Positions 11,730 to 25,400 of a stretch of 64,000 nucleotides of DNA are shown here, piece after piece. How positions within the stretch are numbered: the stretch's first letter is position 1; each line of letters opens with the position of its first letter. A program made the translations under genes and the position numbers. The notes below the pieces were generated by a model. It saw nothing but the letters and a program-made list of their open reading frames with translations. It made no database searches and was not told where the DNA came from. The stretch lies in NCBI RefSeq assembly GCF_033115175.1, contig NC_084837.1, positions 9,314,266-9,378,265 of the forward strand. The letters run 5' to 3'. This stretch comes from Lepus europaeus (taxonomy: Eukaryota > Chordata > Mammalia > Lagomorpha > Leporidae).

Positions 11730-13035
11730 CAGAACCTTTATCATAGGGTATGTTTCCATGTGTGTGTGAGTCTTGTGGGATTTCCTAGTCCATGACCACA
11801 AATTTTAAATGGCTCTCAACACTGCCCAGACATGCAGCTCCCATTCCCTAGTTGGTTGGCAGCCTCACTTCTGAAATAACTTTCACTCTGTCTCCTCTCC
11901 GAGTCTCCAAGGCCATTTCCTCTCCTTCCTGGTCGATTACTGTCCTCTCACGTTTTCCAGTGAGATAGGTGCAGTTGATCCAGCGAGATGGTCCTCATCC
12001 TCCCGTGATGACGTCCCCCAGCCTGCCTGCACGATTCCCTCACGCCCTGCCTCCCCTGCTCCCCACCCAACACACACACACACACACACGGGATGGACTG
12101 GCTGCCAGCACCCAAGCCTTCCATGTAGTCTGGGTCCAGCTTCTCTCTCCTAGAGGTCTTGACTCCTGCGGCTAGCCCTCTCTGGCAGCACCAATTGCTC
12201 CCTCCCTTCAGAAGAGCAGGAGCAGGGAGGGGCAAAGTGGCCATAAGGAACAAGGCTAGCACCGCCACTTTCCTGCTGGTGCAAGGACCACCGGGCCAGC
12301 TACTCGGCCGAGAGAACACTCGGGAACAGGAGCCTAGCGCTCGACAGGAAGACACAGGTGTACTGCTCTAAGCCACCACACCTCTGGTGCAGCTGTTTCA
12401 CGGGCCTTGGAATTTAATGGACTCATTCCCAAGCCTGTTCCATGCAAATTGCCCCTTCTGATTTCCTGTGTCCCTGGTCCAGTCCAGGCTACATGTAGTC
12501 CACCAACAGGTCTGCTCCCTTGGGTCAGTCTGCCTCAGCCAGTCTTGCCCCTCATGCCAGCATTCTGATCGTCTCTCCCCTGCCTCTAGCTGTGGGTGTC
12601 TGCTGTTGGCCAGAATCAGATCCAATCTCTTCTTTCACCTCAAAGAACTGGGCAGAGGGGCAATGTGGGGCAGTGATCTCTGCAAGGGAAAGAAGACCAA
12701 GTTACAGTGATGGGGACCCAGATCATGGGAGGATTCCAGGCTGACTTGAGAGATGGAGTATGGAGTTGAAGGAGGCCAAGGCATCTAGTGTTTGTTTGTG
12801 GGACACGACACTGAGGAGGGAGGCGGGGAGGAGCTGAACAGAGATCCCCAAGTCTCTGGCTGAGTGCTGGCTGCTCATGGTATACGGAAACCAGAGATCT
12901 GGGAAAGAGCCAACAGGAAGGGTAGAACAATCCGCAGTGCTCACCATGGCCAGGAGTAATGTGTGCTCCCATCACAGGTGAAGACCTCCAACGAACACAG
13001 CATCTGGAAGAATCTAAGGCTCAGACAGCCTCACA
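11730..13035. other. Intergenic sequence with a short CA repeat
   Basis: No gene is recognised. A (CA)n run of about 20 bases lies at 12069-12089. The open frames here overlap on both strands and have no family features. Confidence 0.6.
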
Positions 13036-13224
13036 CTAAAGACAGCTCTGGGTCTGTACTGATTCAAATGAGAAGTGCGTCTCAAAGGATCAAACTACTC
13101 CTAAGTACTATGTCCTAAAACAGCACAAAAATATTTAGCAGAAGGTAACAAAATCTAGCATTCAACAATGTCTAATTCATCATAGCCAGTATCCAACCAA
13201 AAACGTACCAGGTGTGCAGGAAAA

Positions 13225-13497
13225 AAGTGGCCCAGTGGGCTAGCCAACGCTGTGGTGCTGGCACCCACACTGGAGTGCCACGCAAGCCTGGCTGCACTGC
13301 TTCTGGTCCAGTTCCCTGCCAAAGCACCTGGGAGAGCAGACAGTGATAGCCTACGTCTGTGGGTCCCTGCCACCCATGTATGAGACTGAGATGGAGTTCC
13401 TATCTCCACCATGGCACAGCACTGGCTGTTGCAGCCATTTGAGTAGTGAACCAGCGGATGGAAGATAAATCTTTCTCTGCCTTTCAAACAAAAAGAA
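13225..13497 (+). mobile_element. Old C-repeat SINE (plus strand)
   Basis: Diverged SINE body: 'gtggcccagtgggctagccaacgctgtggtgctgg', 'gagtagtgaaccagcggatgg' and a 3' end 'ctctgcctttcaaac'. It is inserted in the old L1 ORF1 fragment. Confidence 0.75.
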
Positions 13498-13800
13498 CAC
13501 AAAATAATACAATCCATAACTAGGGGAAAAACCAACTAAACTAGACCCAGAATGATGCAAGTGATAGAATTAGCAGGTCAGGATGCTAAAACAGCTGCTT
13601 GAGACATACTCTGTATGTTCAAGAATATCTGAATACAGCGTTCATGAAAGCAGTGGGAGACAAAACCCAAGTGAACTTCCAAAGGTTAAAAAATACTTGA
13701 ATGACAGTTCACTGGATGTGATTAACAGCCACTGCAAAGGAAATGCCAATAGAAATTGTCCAACGGTAAATGGAGAGAAGACAATTTAAAACAAAACACC

Positions 13801-14103
13801 AGGGGCCGGTACTGTGGCGTAGCAGGTAAAGCCACTGCCTGCAGTGCTGGCATCGCATATGGGCACCGGTTAGTCCCAGCTGCTCCACTTCTGATCCAGC
13901 TCTCTGCTATGGCCTGGGAGAGCAGTGGAAGATGGCCCAAGTCCTTGGACCCCTGCACTCGCATGGGAGACCTGGAGGAAGCTCCTGGCTCCTGATCGGC
14001 ACAGCTCTGGCCGTTGTGGCCACTTGGGGAGTGAACCAGCGGATGGAGGACCTCTCTCTGCTCTGCCTCTCTCTAATTCTGCCTTTCAAATAATAAATAA
14101 ATC
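13801..14103 (+). mobile_element. C-repeat SINE (plus strand)
   Basis: It starts 'aggggccggtactgtggcgtagcaggtaaagcc' and ends 'ctttcaaataataaataaatcttt'. The SINE body between is complete. It is inserted in the old L1 ORF1 fragment. Confidence 0.9.
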
Positions 14104-14309
14104 TTTTAAAAACAACCAAAAGAGTGAAGTGTGGGACAACATCAAACAGTGAACGTGTAATTGGAGACTAATCAGGACAAAAATCTGAAGAAATAACGGC
14201 TGGAATTTTTCCAAATTAGATGAAATTATTTAAAACCACGGATCAAGAAACACGAGCCCCAAACAGAATTGTAAAGGAAATCGCATCAGGGTTCGTCATA
14301 ATCAAGTCA

Positions 14310-14627
14310 TCTATTCTTTTTTTTTTTTTTTTTTCTTTGACAGGCAGAGTTAGTGAGAGAGAGAGACAGAGAGAAAGGTCTTCCTTCCATTGGTTCAACC
14401 CCCAAATGGCCGCTACAGCCGGTGCACTGCACCAATCCGAAGCTAGGAGCCACATGCTTCCTCCTGGTCTCCCATGTGGGTGCAGGGCCCAAGCACTTGG
14501 GCCATCCTCCACTGCCTTCCCGGGCCACAGCAAAGAGTTGGACTGGGAGAGGGGCAACCAGGACTAGAACCCGGGGTGCCGGTGCCACAGGCGGAGGATT
14601 AGCCTAGTAAGCCGTGGCGCCGGCTTC
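14310..14627 (-). mobile_element. C-repeat SINE (minus strand) with clear target-site duplication
   Basis: Poly-T then 'tttgacaggcagagttagtgagag', running to 'gccgtggcgccggc'. The flanks tcaagtcatctattct (14304-14319) and tcaagtcacctattct (after 14625) differ at one base and form a 16-bp target-site duplication. Confidence 0.93.
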
Positions 14628-14639
14628 AAGTCACCTATT

Positions 14640-15300
14640 CTAACGCGCGCCACGTGTGTTCTGAGATTGTGTTTAGGCACATGCGTCGCAGGACCCGCGG
14701 TACCGACTGCACCTTCTCACTTCCTGTGTTCTCGCTGACTGCAGAGAGACTGCCCCTCCCAGCCCTAGCCACGCCTGCTGGGTCCAGTTCTCAAGATTCA
14801 GGCACTGGGTCCGTCTTCCTCCCACTCCAAGGTCGCTGCCCCTGGTGGACAATTGAAATTGTAATTCTCTCTCCTCCCCGCTCCTGAAGCCATGGCGACA
14901 GCCAGAGAGGCTGAGCCTGGCTCAGGCCGACAGCGCCCTCACCAGACTCCGAGCAAATGGGTTAGGAGAAAGAGCTCCAAGCTCGTCAGCCTGGGCTCTG
15001 AAACTCAGCTCTGAAACTCAGTTTTTCCATCTGTAGATGGGAACAGGGCCTGCCTCCTCAGGGGTTGTAAAGGATAAACAGTTCGTGCAGCCAGCCCTTA
15101 AAGAAACCGCACGGCCTCCACTGAGGACTGCCATGGCCGGTTTTGCTCTTCCTCGAGGCTTTCCCACACACGCCATGCAGAGCAGGCGGGCACAGCACGG
15201 GCGGCGCAGGCCCCAGCCCGGCTCGGACGCGGCCATCTGCCGACATCCGCCCACCTCGCCTGATGGCAGTCGCCAACCCCCAGGTGAACAAAAAGGGAAT
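14640..15300. other. Intergenic sequence between the 3' ends of MEF2A and LYSMD4
   Basis: GC content rises towards LYSMD4. No exon, repeat or RNA gene is recognised. Confidence 0.55.
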
Positions 15301-15304
15301 CGCT

Positions 15305-16713
15305 TCTCCTTCACAGAAGATACTGTTTTATTCCACTGGGAAAAGCCGAGATGCGGACCTTCCTTGTTGGCCGGGCAGCAGCGGCTCTCCCACAGGCCCG
15401 GGCCCCGGGCAGCGCAGCGGGCGGGGGGAGCAGTCCACCTGCAGGGCTTCTGAGGCAAAGGTTCGCGGCCCCCTGGCCCCCAGAGCGTCTCACTTCCCCA
15501 GAACACAGCTTGGAAGAGGATTTGGATGTGCAGACTGGACCTGGGGAGACAGCGCTACACACAGCGGAGAGGAGGGACCGGAGGTCCCCTCGGTCTCTTC
15601 TGCAGCCCCTCCTCTTGCACAGGGTCTTTCGCACTCATCTCCAGGCCAAAGGCGTCCGATGCCATAGCCCCCGAGAGCCCAGCATCCCCGGCACGTGTTT
15701 GCTTTCCGGTCCAGGGCCCCAGGCCTGAGCCATCAGCCTTTACCTCGCAGGCAGCGGCCGGCTCCCACTCCGACCCTACCCGCTGCCTCGCTGGGCAGGC
15801 CCCTTCTCCCTCAGGCACCTGGCCCTCTGTCGCCTCCACAGTTAGGGCCACCTCGAGCCTCTCTCTGTGTTGGTCTTTTAAGATGACAAGCCACACTGTA
15901 GACAGATGTTATTCCAGGGCACCCGCTGTGGCGCTCGGGCCCTCAGCACAGTCAGGAACGTGGTGAGAACGCCCAGGTCAGGCACGCACAAGGCTGCTAC
16001 TCTCGGCCGCACGCTGGGACCTTGGTGACAGACCTGTGTCCTACAACGGCTTCCCAGAATGCAACTGCAAGCGCCAGGTCCCCAGCACTGTGGGGACGCC
16101 CCGCTGGGGAACCAGCAGTCGGCCTGTCAGGCTGAGCGGCTCTCAAAAGACAAGGCACAGACCACCACTCCAAGACGGCAGCTGGGATTTGGGGCTTCCC
16201 ACGTCTAGAGCAGCACCGCCTCAAAAGGCAAACCGGAAGTGGGGCCTGACACACGGAACTCGCCACCCTCTCACCTGGGGACACAGCAACAGCAGCCCAC
16301 AGTGCTTGTCCCCTGCAGACACAGGAGACCACTTCTCAGCGCCAGTCCCCACGTCACAGCAGGCAGGGACGCTGCCAAGCCGACGCCAGGCGCTCCCGCG
16401 CTGCAGGTCTCTTGGCCGAGGGCGTTCCTCTCCTCGGAGCACAGTGACCTTGGGGCCGCCAGTCCGCTAGATGTCTTCACGACACGGCCACCTGTCACAC
16501 GCAGCTGCTCTCGCTGCTCCTCTCTGGAGACACAGGCTGAGGGCACTGGTATTTTGGATCCTGTAGCCTTGGATCGGGAAAGCCCGTGCCCGGGGTCAGC
16601 GTGGTGTGGAACATAGTAGTGACTTCTGAAACGCGTCCGTACATCCCAGCGGCACCCGAGGACATGGCCAGTGACAGCTGGTGCGTGTCTGAGGCCACTG
16701 CTAAAGCCGGGCC
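15305..16713 (-). other. LYSMD4: LYSMD4 3' untranslated region (probable)
   Basis: Sequence 3' of the LYSMD4 stop codon on the minus strand. The first plausible poly(A) signal is AATAAA at 15332-15327 (tttatt on the plus strand), giving a 3'UTR of about 1.4 kb. The region is GC-rich with many overlapping frames in all phases, a composition effect and not evidence of genes. The 3' end is inferred, and an earlier non-canonical signal cannot be excluded. Confidence 0.5.
15327..15332 (-). terminator. LYSMD4: Candidate LYSMD4 polyadenylation signal
   Basis: AATAAA on the minus strand (plus strand tttatt), the nearest canonical hexamer that I see downstream of the LYSMD4 stop. Confidence 0.5.
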
Positions 16714-19800
<3,087 letters not shown>

Positions 19801-20084
19801 AAAACCAGGAACCGGCTCTGGCTGGCTGAGACGCCCTTTTTTCTAACTGTGCACGTTTTGTGCAAAAAACAAGTGAACGCCCTATCTCCCTTCTCCGTGG
19901 CTGTACTTCCAACACCCACATCAGCAGAGATCTCAAGAGGCGGCTGGGCTCCCCCTAGGGCAGGTGTGGCCCGCCCCGGCCTCCTTACACTGGGAATCCC
20001 CAACCCAGAACCTCGTGCGGAGCGCTCCGGCTCACCAGGTCCTCACCAGCGGCTTGGCCATCGCGCGGCTCACCAGGTCCTCGC

Positions 20085-20935
20085 CGGTGGCCGGACCCGC
20101 CGCCCTGCGCCCAGCCCCGAGCCACGGCACCCTCCCCCCTCCAAACTCCTCGGACAGACTCCAGGGGGCCGGCATCGGGCCCTGGGGCCAGCAGGGGCGA
20201 CCACTCCGGCTCAGCCCAGGGCCAGACCCCCGCCCCCGCCCCCCAGGGCCCGCCCCCGCTCCCCGCCGCCCTGCGCCCAGCCCTGCGCCCAGCCCCGAGC
20301 CACGGCTCCCTCTCCCCTCCAAACTCCTCGGACAGACTCCAGGCGGCCGGCATCGGGCCCTGGGGCCGGCAGGGCGGCCACTCCGGCTCCGCCCGACCCC
20401 CGCCCCCGCCCCCCGCGGCCCAGCCCCGAGCCACGGCACCCTCCCCGCACTCCAAACTCCTCGGACAGACTCCAGGGGGCCGGCATCGGGCCCTGGGGCC
20501 GGCAGGGGCGACCACTCCGGCTCAGCCCAGGGCCAGACCCCCGCCCCCGCCCCCCGGGGCCCGCCCCCGCTCCCCGCCGCCCTGCGCCCAGCCCTGCGCC
20601 CAGCCCCGAGCCACGGCTCCCTCTCCCCTCCAAACTCCTCGGACAGACTCCAGGCGGCCGGCATCGGGCCCTGGGGCCGGCAGGGCGGCCACTCCGGCTC
20701 AGCCCAGGGCCAGACCCCCGACCCCGCCTCCCGGGGCCCGCCCCCATCCCCGCCCCCGGCCCCTGCGCCCAGCCCCGAGCCACGGCTCCCTCTCCCCCAC
20801 TCCAAACTCCTCGGACAGACTCCAGGCGGGCGGCATCCGGCCCTGGGGCCGGCATCGGGCCCTGGGGCCGGCAGGGCGGCCACTCCGGCTCCGCCCGGGC
20901 CCGCCCCCGCCCCCGCCCCGGGGCACCCGGGGGTC
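20085..20935. repeat. GC-rich minisatellite, five copies with a 311-bp higher-order period
   Basis: The marker ccaaactcctcggacagact recurs at 20141, 20319, 20452, 20630 and 20802. Steps are 178, 133, 178 and 172 bases, so copies 1-2 and 3-4 form 311-base super-units (20141 to 20452 and 20319 to 20630 are both exactly 311). Units share 'gccccgagccacgg' and 'cggcatcgggccctggggcc' blocks and differ by insertion of 'gccctgcgcccagccctgcg' and GC-box-like 'cccgccccc' stretches. The array lies in LYSMD4 intron 1, several hundred bases from the promoter, and is very CpG-rich. It keeps proline/arginine-rich frames open on both strands by composition. Confidence 0.93.
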
Positions 20936-21079
20936 GCGGGCACGCTTCTCAGGCCTGTTTCCCCCACAGCCCTGTCTGCGCAAGCAGAGGGTCCCCACAC
21001 ACAGAGAACCTAAAACCCAGGGCGGCCCACCCCCCGGGCTGAGACCCGCGGACGCCCACCACTCCAGCAAGGCACGACC

Positions 21080-21620
21080 TCCGACCTCTGACCTCCAACC
21101 GTAAACAACCTGGGAGCTTCCCTCCACGGACGCGGCCGCCGCCCCTCCGCGGCAGGGGGCGCGCCTAGGAGACCGCGAAGCCGACCGGCGACGCCAGGCT
21201 GCAGCGCGGCCGCGAGCCCGCTAGGACCCCGGCAAGGCCGCCGCCCCCTCCTCCCGTCCCCGGTACCTCAGGGACCAGGGCTCCGGCCCGCCGCGCCCCG
21301 CCGCGCCTCGCCGCCGCCGAGCCTGCCGATTGGCTCCGAAAATCAGCAGGCCTTCCGGGGGCGGGGCCACCGAGGCAGCCAATAAGAACGGCGGTGGGCG
21401 GGCCCTGGGACGCGCCCCGCGTTGCGGAGCGGTCAGCCCCAGAGAGGCGGAGCCGGGGGCGGGGCCGAGGCCAGGCGGCGGGAGGAGCGCGCGGGGGGCG
21501 GGGCCTCAGGCGGGGCCCGCCCCCGCTCTTCCCGTCCCGCCCCCTGGGCCGCGCTGGCGGCCGCTGGCTGGGAGCCGCTGCTCTCTCCTCGGTCCGAGGT
21601 GTCCGACCCCGCCCGCCTGT
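21080..21620. promoter_or_regulatory. LYSMD4: CpG-island promoter of LYSMD4
   Basis: Dense CpG and GC boxes (for example gggggcggggcc at 21357-21368). There is a CCAAT box on the minus strand at 21333-21329 (plus strand attgg) and a second CCAAT on the plus strand at 21379-21383. No TATA box is seen. The arrangement fits a housekeeping-type minus-strand promoter whose first exon ends at the donor at 21267. The two CCAAT boxes in opposite orientation leave room for divergent transcription. Confidence 0.75.
21267..21305 (-). other. LYSMD4: LYSMD4 non-coding first exon (tentative)
   Basis: On the minus strand, ccctgag followed by gtaccg at 21266 is a plausible donor just downstream of the CCAAT/GC-box cluster. 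The transcription start is not visible; the upper limit given is a guess from the spacing to the CCAAT box. Confidence 0.4.
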
Positions 21621-21641
21621 GAATTCTGAATTCTAGAATTC
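21621..21641. promoter_or_regulatory. Cluster of three GAATTC palindromes with a TTCTAGAA core
   Basis: GAATTC occurs at 21621, 21628 and 21636 within 21 bases. 21628-21641 is a perfect 14-base palindrome, GAATTCTAGAATTC, whose TTCTAGAA core is a canonical tail-to-tail heat shock factor half-site pair. It lies about 300 bases upstream of the LYSMD4 first exon. Function is inference only. Confidence 0.4.
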
Positions 21642-21889
21642 TGGAGTGAAAAGGGGCGGACGTTACGTCACACACCCAGGTGTGGACGTGAAAAACTTGA
21701 CCCCGAAAAGGAAACCCACACGGAAAGGCAAACTGCAGTCTGAGGGGACAATGGAGCCACGCGGCCAGGGTGGGCAGAGGCTGGGCGGCGCTGAACCTCG
21801 CAGCGATCAAGGGACCCTGTGCCTTGACACCAGACTTCGGCGCTGTGTCCCTGTCTTGGCAAATCCGGCCCACGCAGGAGGGTGCGGGC

Positions 21890-22075
21890 GTCCGCGCCGC
21901 CTCCCGGCCCCATGTCCCTGCGTGGACGCCACCTCCTGTCCGCGTGGACGCCGCCTCCCGTCCCCGTGCCCCCGCGTGAACGCGCCTGCCGGCCTTGTGC
22001 CCCCGCGTGGACGCGCCTCCCGTCCGCGTGGACGCCGCCTCCCGGCCCCGTGTCCCCACATGGACCCCGCCTCAC
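21890..22075. repeat. CpG-rich minisatellite upstream of LYSMD4
   Basis: The gcgtggacg-type marker recurs at about 21920, 21942, 21974, 22005, 22026 and 22058, with steps alternating near 22, 32, 31, 21 and 32 bases: a short and a long unit forming a composite of about 53 bases. Blocks are 'gccgcctcccg' and 'cccgtgtcccc'. Frames on both strands stay open by composition. Confidence 0.85.
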
Positions 22076-22314
22076 TTTCCCTAGCTCCAGTGCCCAGCTC
22101 AGGGCCAGCACTCAGGACTGGCTCAGTAGGGTGGATGTGAATGTGGCCTGACACAGAGACACGGACAGGTGGCAGTGCCGTGCAAGTCCTGGGAATCCAT
22201 CCCAGAGGCCAGCTCTGGGCCACCAGCAGTGCTTCTGCCCCGAGATGCGTGGCCGCGGCCTGGTGACTCTGACAACCCGGACTCAGCATTGACAGTGTGG
22301 TTTGTGGTAGGGGT

Positions 22315-22500
22315 TGGGGCACAGCTGGACACACGGTTACTTGGGGCACTTGCCCACATCCCGAAGCAGAGGGCTGACCCCAGCCCCAGCTAGTCCACTC
22401 CTGACCCAACTTCCTGCTGAAGCACCCCTGGGAGGCAGCAGTCCCCGGTCCCTGCCACCCCCCGGGAGACGCAGATGGGGTGCCAGGCTCCTGTAAATAT
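22315..22500 (+). mobile_element. Old lagomorph SINE, divergent subfamily (plus strand)
   Basis: Contains 'ccactcctgacccaacttcctgctgaagcaccc', 'ctgggaggcagcag' and 'gggagacgcagatggggtgcc', the body of an older SINE subfamily that also occurs at 32800, 41953, 45935 and 47023. Confidence 0.6.
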
Positions 22501-22979
22501 CTCCAGGTGGGCAGAAAGCACTTTCCTCTGCCACAGGGTGGGAGCTGGGATGTGTCAGACAGCGGATCAGGCAAGTTCTCTGTTGGCCAGCGGTTCTGTG
22601 CCAGGGTTGTCTGTTGGCTCCATGGGGGCTGGTGGAGGGTCCCGAGGCTTACGGTGAGGCTGGAGGAAGGGGACCTGGGCAAAGTGTTTAAGGATTTTGT
22701 CCAGATGGATCCCTGGGGACAAGCACTCGGGTCTTGACTTGTGAGACAAAGAAAGGCCTGAGTCAGGGCCTGGGATCCGGGCCATAGGAGGGAGACAGGA
22801 AGGGGGCAGGGGCATCCGGGGAAAGGGGCTCACTGCAGGGGACACTTTCCAGAACACAAAGCGGGCCCATTGTGCGACCTTCACTGTTTTCCAAGAGCGC
22901 AGGGCTTGGGTGACTCGGTGGTGGCTGGAGCAGAGGACAGAGCTATGCACAGTGTGAATGGGACGCTCAGTGCAGTGAT

Positions 22980-23280
22980 CTTTTTAAAAGAAAAAAATAT
23001 TTATTTGAAAGAGTTACAGAGAAGGAGAGACAGAAAGAGAGGCCTTCCACCCACTGGTTCATTCCCCCAAGTGGCTGCAATTGGCCAAAGCCAGGAACTT
23101 CTTCCAGGTCTCCCGTGTGGGTGCAGGGGCCCAAGCACTTGGGCCATCTCCACTGCCTTTCCCAGACACGTGACCAGGGAGTTGGATCGGAAGTGGAGCA
23201 GCCGGGACTTGAACTGCCGTCCATGAGGAATGATGACGTTGCAGGTGGTGGCTTTACCCGCTGCGCCACAGCACCCGCCC
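22980..23280 (-). mobile_element. C-repeat SINE (minus strand)
   Basis: Starts 'tttttaaaagaaaaaaatatttatttgaaag' and ends 'gctgcgccacagcacccgccc'. The flanking repeat tgcagtgat on both sides is a probable target-site duplication. Confidence 0.9.
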
Positions 23281-23621
23281 TGCAGTGATTCTTACAATGG
23301 GTGTAGTCTTTGAGCGTCTGCGCTTGGGAATTTTCCTGACTCGGAAGTAGTTGGACAGGTAAAAAGACTTGGCTACAGGACTCGGGGTGAGAAACTGGGT
23401 GGGGGAGGCGTCCTAGATGGCCCGTAGCAGGGGATTCCGCAGAACTCCTGTAGCTCATGTAGGAAATGAGGTGCCACATGGGTGCTCAAACCCAGGTATG
23501 GCATGGTAGAATATTCAGGGAAAGGAAGCATTATTTTAAAAATCTCTAGAAAACAAAATATGGGATAATCCTCCAGACAGCCGGAGCTTCCAAGCAGAAT
23601 GCTCACTCCCAGATGATTTTC

Positions 23622-23951
23622 TTTTTTGTTTTGACAGGCAGAGTGGACAGTGAGAGAGAGAGACAGAGAGAAAGGTCTTCTTTTTTGCCGTTGGTTCACC
23701 CTCCCATGGCCGCCGTGGTCGGCGCACTGCGGCCGACCCGAAGGCAGGAGCCAGGTGCTTTTCCTGGTCTCCCATGGGGTGCAGGGCCCAAGGACTTGGG
23801 CCATCCTCCACTGCCTTCCCGGGCCATAGCAGAGAGCTGGCCTGGAAGAGGGGCAACCGGGACAGAATCCAGCGCCCCAACCGGGACTAGAACCCAGTGT
23901 GCTGGCGCTGCAAGGCGGAGGATTAGCCTATTGAGCCATGGCGCTGGCCTT
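23622..23951 (-). mobile_element. C-repeat SINE (minus strand), 15-bp target-site duplication
   Basis: Starts 'ttttgttttgacaggcagagtgg' and ends 'ttgagccatggcgctggcc'. The flanks tcccagatgattttc are identical on both sides. Confidence 0.93.
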
Positions 23952-24149
23952 CCCAGATGATTTTCCTGCCTCACTTACCCTCATTGCTATCTTTGAACTT
24001 CTAGACATCATGTTTACTCTGTTGTAAGAAGGTAGCGTTAAATAGGAGGAATGACTTCTACGGCAGAGTGAGACACCTATGGCTGACAATAATTAACTGA
24101 ATATTTCAAAATAACTAGTAGGATTTTGAGTTTTCCGAACATAAACAAT

Positions 24150-24328
24150 ATGAGATGATAACTGTGCCTGTTAACCATGTCCGGTCATTACATGTATACC
24201 CGTATTGCAACGTAATCTGCATTCCATAAAACGTACAATTACTACATGCCAATCGTACACAGATACACACATACATGTTTAACCACACAGTGGTTAAAAC
24301 CAGAGCGTGTGAGGTCAGGTGTCCAAAT
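24150..24328. repeat. Old L1 3'-end-like plus MIR-like sequence
   Basis: 'ccataaaacgtacaattactacatgccaatcgtaca' resembles old L1 3' ends, and 'cacagtggttaaaaccagagcgtg' resembles the MIR core. A diverged copy of the same order occurs at 26290-26780. Confidence 0.45.
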
Positions 24329-24597
24329 TTGTATTTATTTGTTTGCTTGTTTGAGAGGCAGAGAGCGATGCCATCAGCTCCTTAACCCCCAGATGCCCAC
24401 AACGACTGCGGCTGGGTCAGGCCGAAGCCAGGAGCCAGGAGTTCAGTCGGGGACTCCCGCGTAATTGGCAGGAGCCCAGTCCTTGAGCCATCACCTGCTG
24501 CCTCCCAGGTGCGGGTGGGCAGGAAGCTGGCCTCAGGAGCAGAGCTGCAGCTCCCGGCCAGGCTCTCTGATGAGGGGCCTGTTGTCCTAACCGGCCC
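24329..24597 (-). mobile_element. Old lagomorph SINE (minus strand)
   Basis: Starts 'tatttatttgtttgcttgtttgagaggcagag' and ends 'cctaaccggcccctga'. The body is diverged: 'ccaggagccaggagttcagtcgggg'. Confidence 0.75.
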
Positions 24598-24599
24598 CT

Positions 24600-25075
24600 G
24601 AGCTGCGAGGTGCAGCATCCTCCCCAGGTTTCCAGCTCTGAGCCCTCAGTGTCCTGTGGCCGACGGAGGCCAGTATCATGGGCAGGGAGGAGAATTCACC
24701 GTAGAACAGAGAGGAGTGAGCAGAGTTGGATCTATTGGATCTACCCAGGAGATATGCATCCGAGGCAGACTGCTGCAGGCTAGGGGCTTTCCCATCACTG
24801 CCGAGTTCCTTGTTACCGGGGGTTTTCACTGGGGGCTTCCTTCTCGCCAGGGTCCCAGGTGACCTCCACGCTTAGTACTCACAGGAAAACGTGGTGATGT
24901 CCAAGCCTCAGTTTTCTCGTGCATAGAATGCGATGGGAGCTGGTCCCAGCTGCACTCCCAGTCAAGCCTGCAGCAGGTGCCCGGCACGCAGTGGGCATTC
25001 TGGGAATGTGTCTACCATTATTATCAAGGGAGAAAAATAAAATCAGCTAAGTTAGTTTTTTATTTAAACAAATAC
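24600..25075. other. Intergenic sequence, nothing recognised
   Basis: No exon or clear repeat. Confidence 0.5.
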
Positions 25076-25079
25076 TCCT

Positions 25080-25400
25080 GCCTGCAGTGGACTCCATGTT
25101 TGTGTCCCCCCCGCCTCCCCCAAGGTTCACATATTGCAGTCCTAACCTGCTAGGTGATGGGGTGGAGCCCTCGTGGGTGGGGTTAGTGTCCCCCTGGAAG
25201 GGACTGTGGAGAGCGCCCTGGCCCTCTTGCCTTCCTGTGGCCACACAGTGAGAAGGCAGTGGTTTGGTTCAACCCAGAGGAGAGCCCTTGCCAGAACCCA
25301 CCATGCTGGCCCCCGATCCCAGACCTCAGCCTCCAGAGCAGGGAGGAATAACTCTCTTTAAATGCACGAGTCACCCAGTCTGTAGCACTCTGTCACAGAT
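25080..25400. mobile_element. LTR/DNA-repeat-like old element (class unresolved)
   Basis: 'tgtgtccccccc', 'ggttcacatattgcagtcctaacc', 'ggtgatggggtggagccctc' and 'tgtggccacacagtgagaagg' follow the order of a common old mammalian interspersed repeat of MaLR-LTR-like type. I cannot name the family with confidence. Confidence 0.4.

Larger units (their letters stand above)
13040..14305 (+). mobile_element. Old L1 ORF1-region fragment, split by two SINEs
   Basis: Four pieces (13040-13224, 13498-13800, 14104-14305 and a short part after 14628) follow the order of an old L1 ORF1 region on the plus strand. They include 'aaaatctagcattcaacaatgtc', 'agaattagcaggtcaggatgctaaaacag', 'gtgggacaacatcaaacagtgaacgtgtaattgga' and 'gaagaaataacggctgg'. 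These correspond to well-known L1M ORF1 segments. The element is degenerate and is interrupted by the SINEs at 13225 and 13801, so it predates them. Confidence 0.72.

Noticed and set aside
13801..14103. tRNA-like genes suggested by tRNA-derived heads of C-repeat SINEs
   Set aside because: The heads are diverged parts of SINEs and lack a credible anticodon-stem structure in context; none is a separate tRNA gene.
16036..16616. Overlapping 144- and 125-codon plus-strand frames opposite the LYSMD4 3'UTR
   Set aside because: GC-rich antisense shadows with no domain.
20141..20830. CRISPR-like regular repeats
   Set aside because: Units are contiguous and diverged, with no unique spacers; the genome is mammalian.
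19849..21042. 397- and 349-codon plus-strand and 322-codon minus-strand open frames over the LYSMD4 intron-1 array
   Set aside because: They overlap each other on both strands, follow the minisatellite period and are almost only Pro, Arg, Gly, Ala and Ser. This is a GC-composition effect, not a gene.
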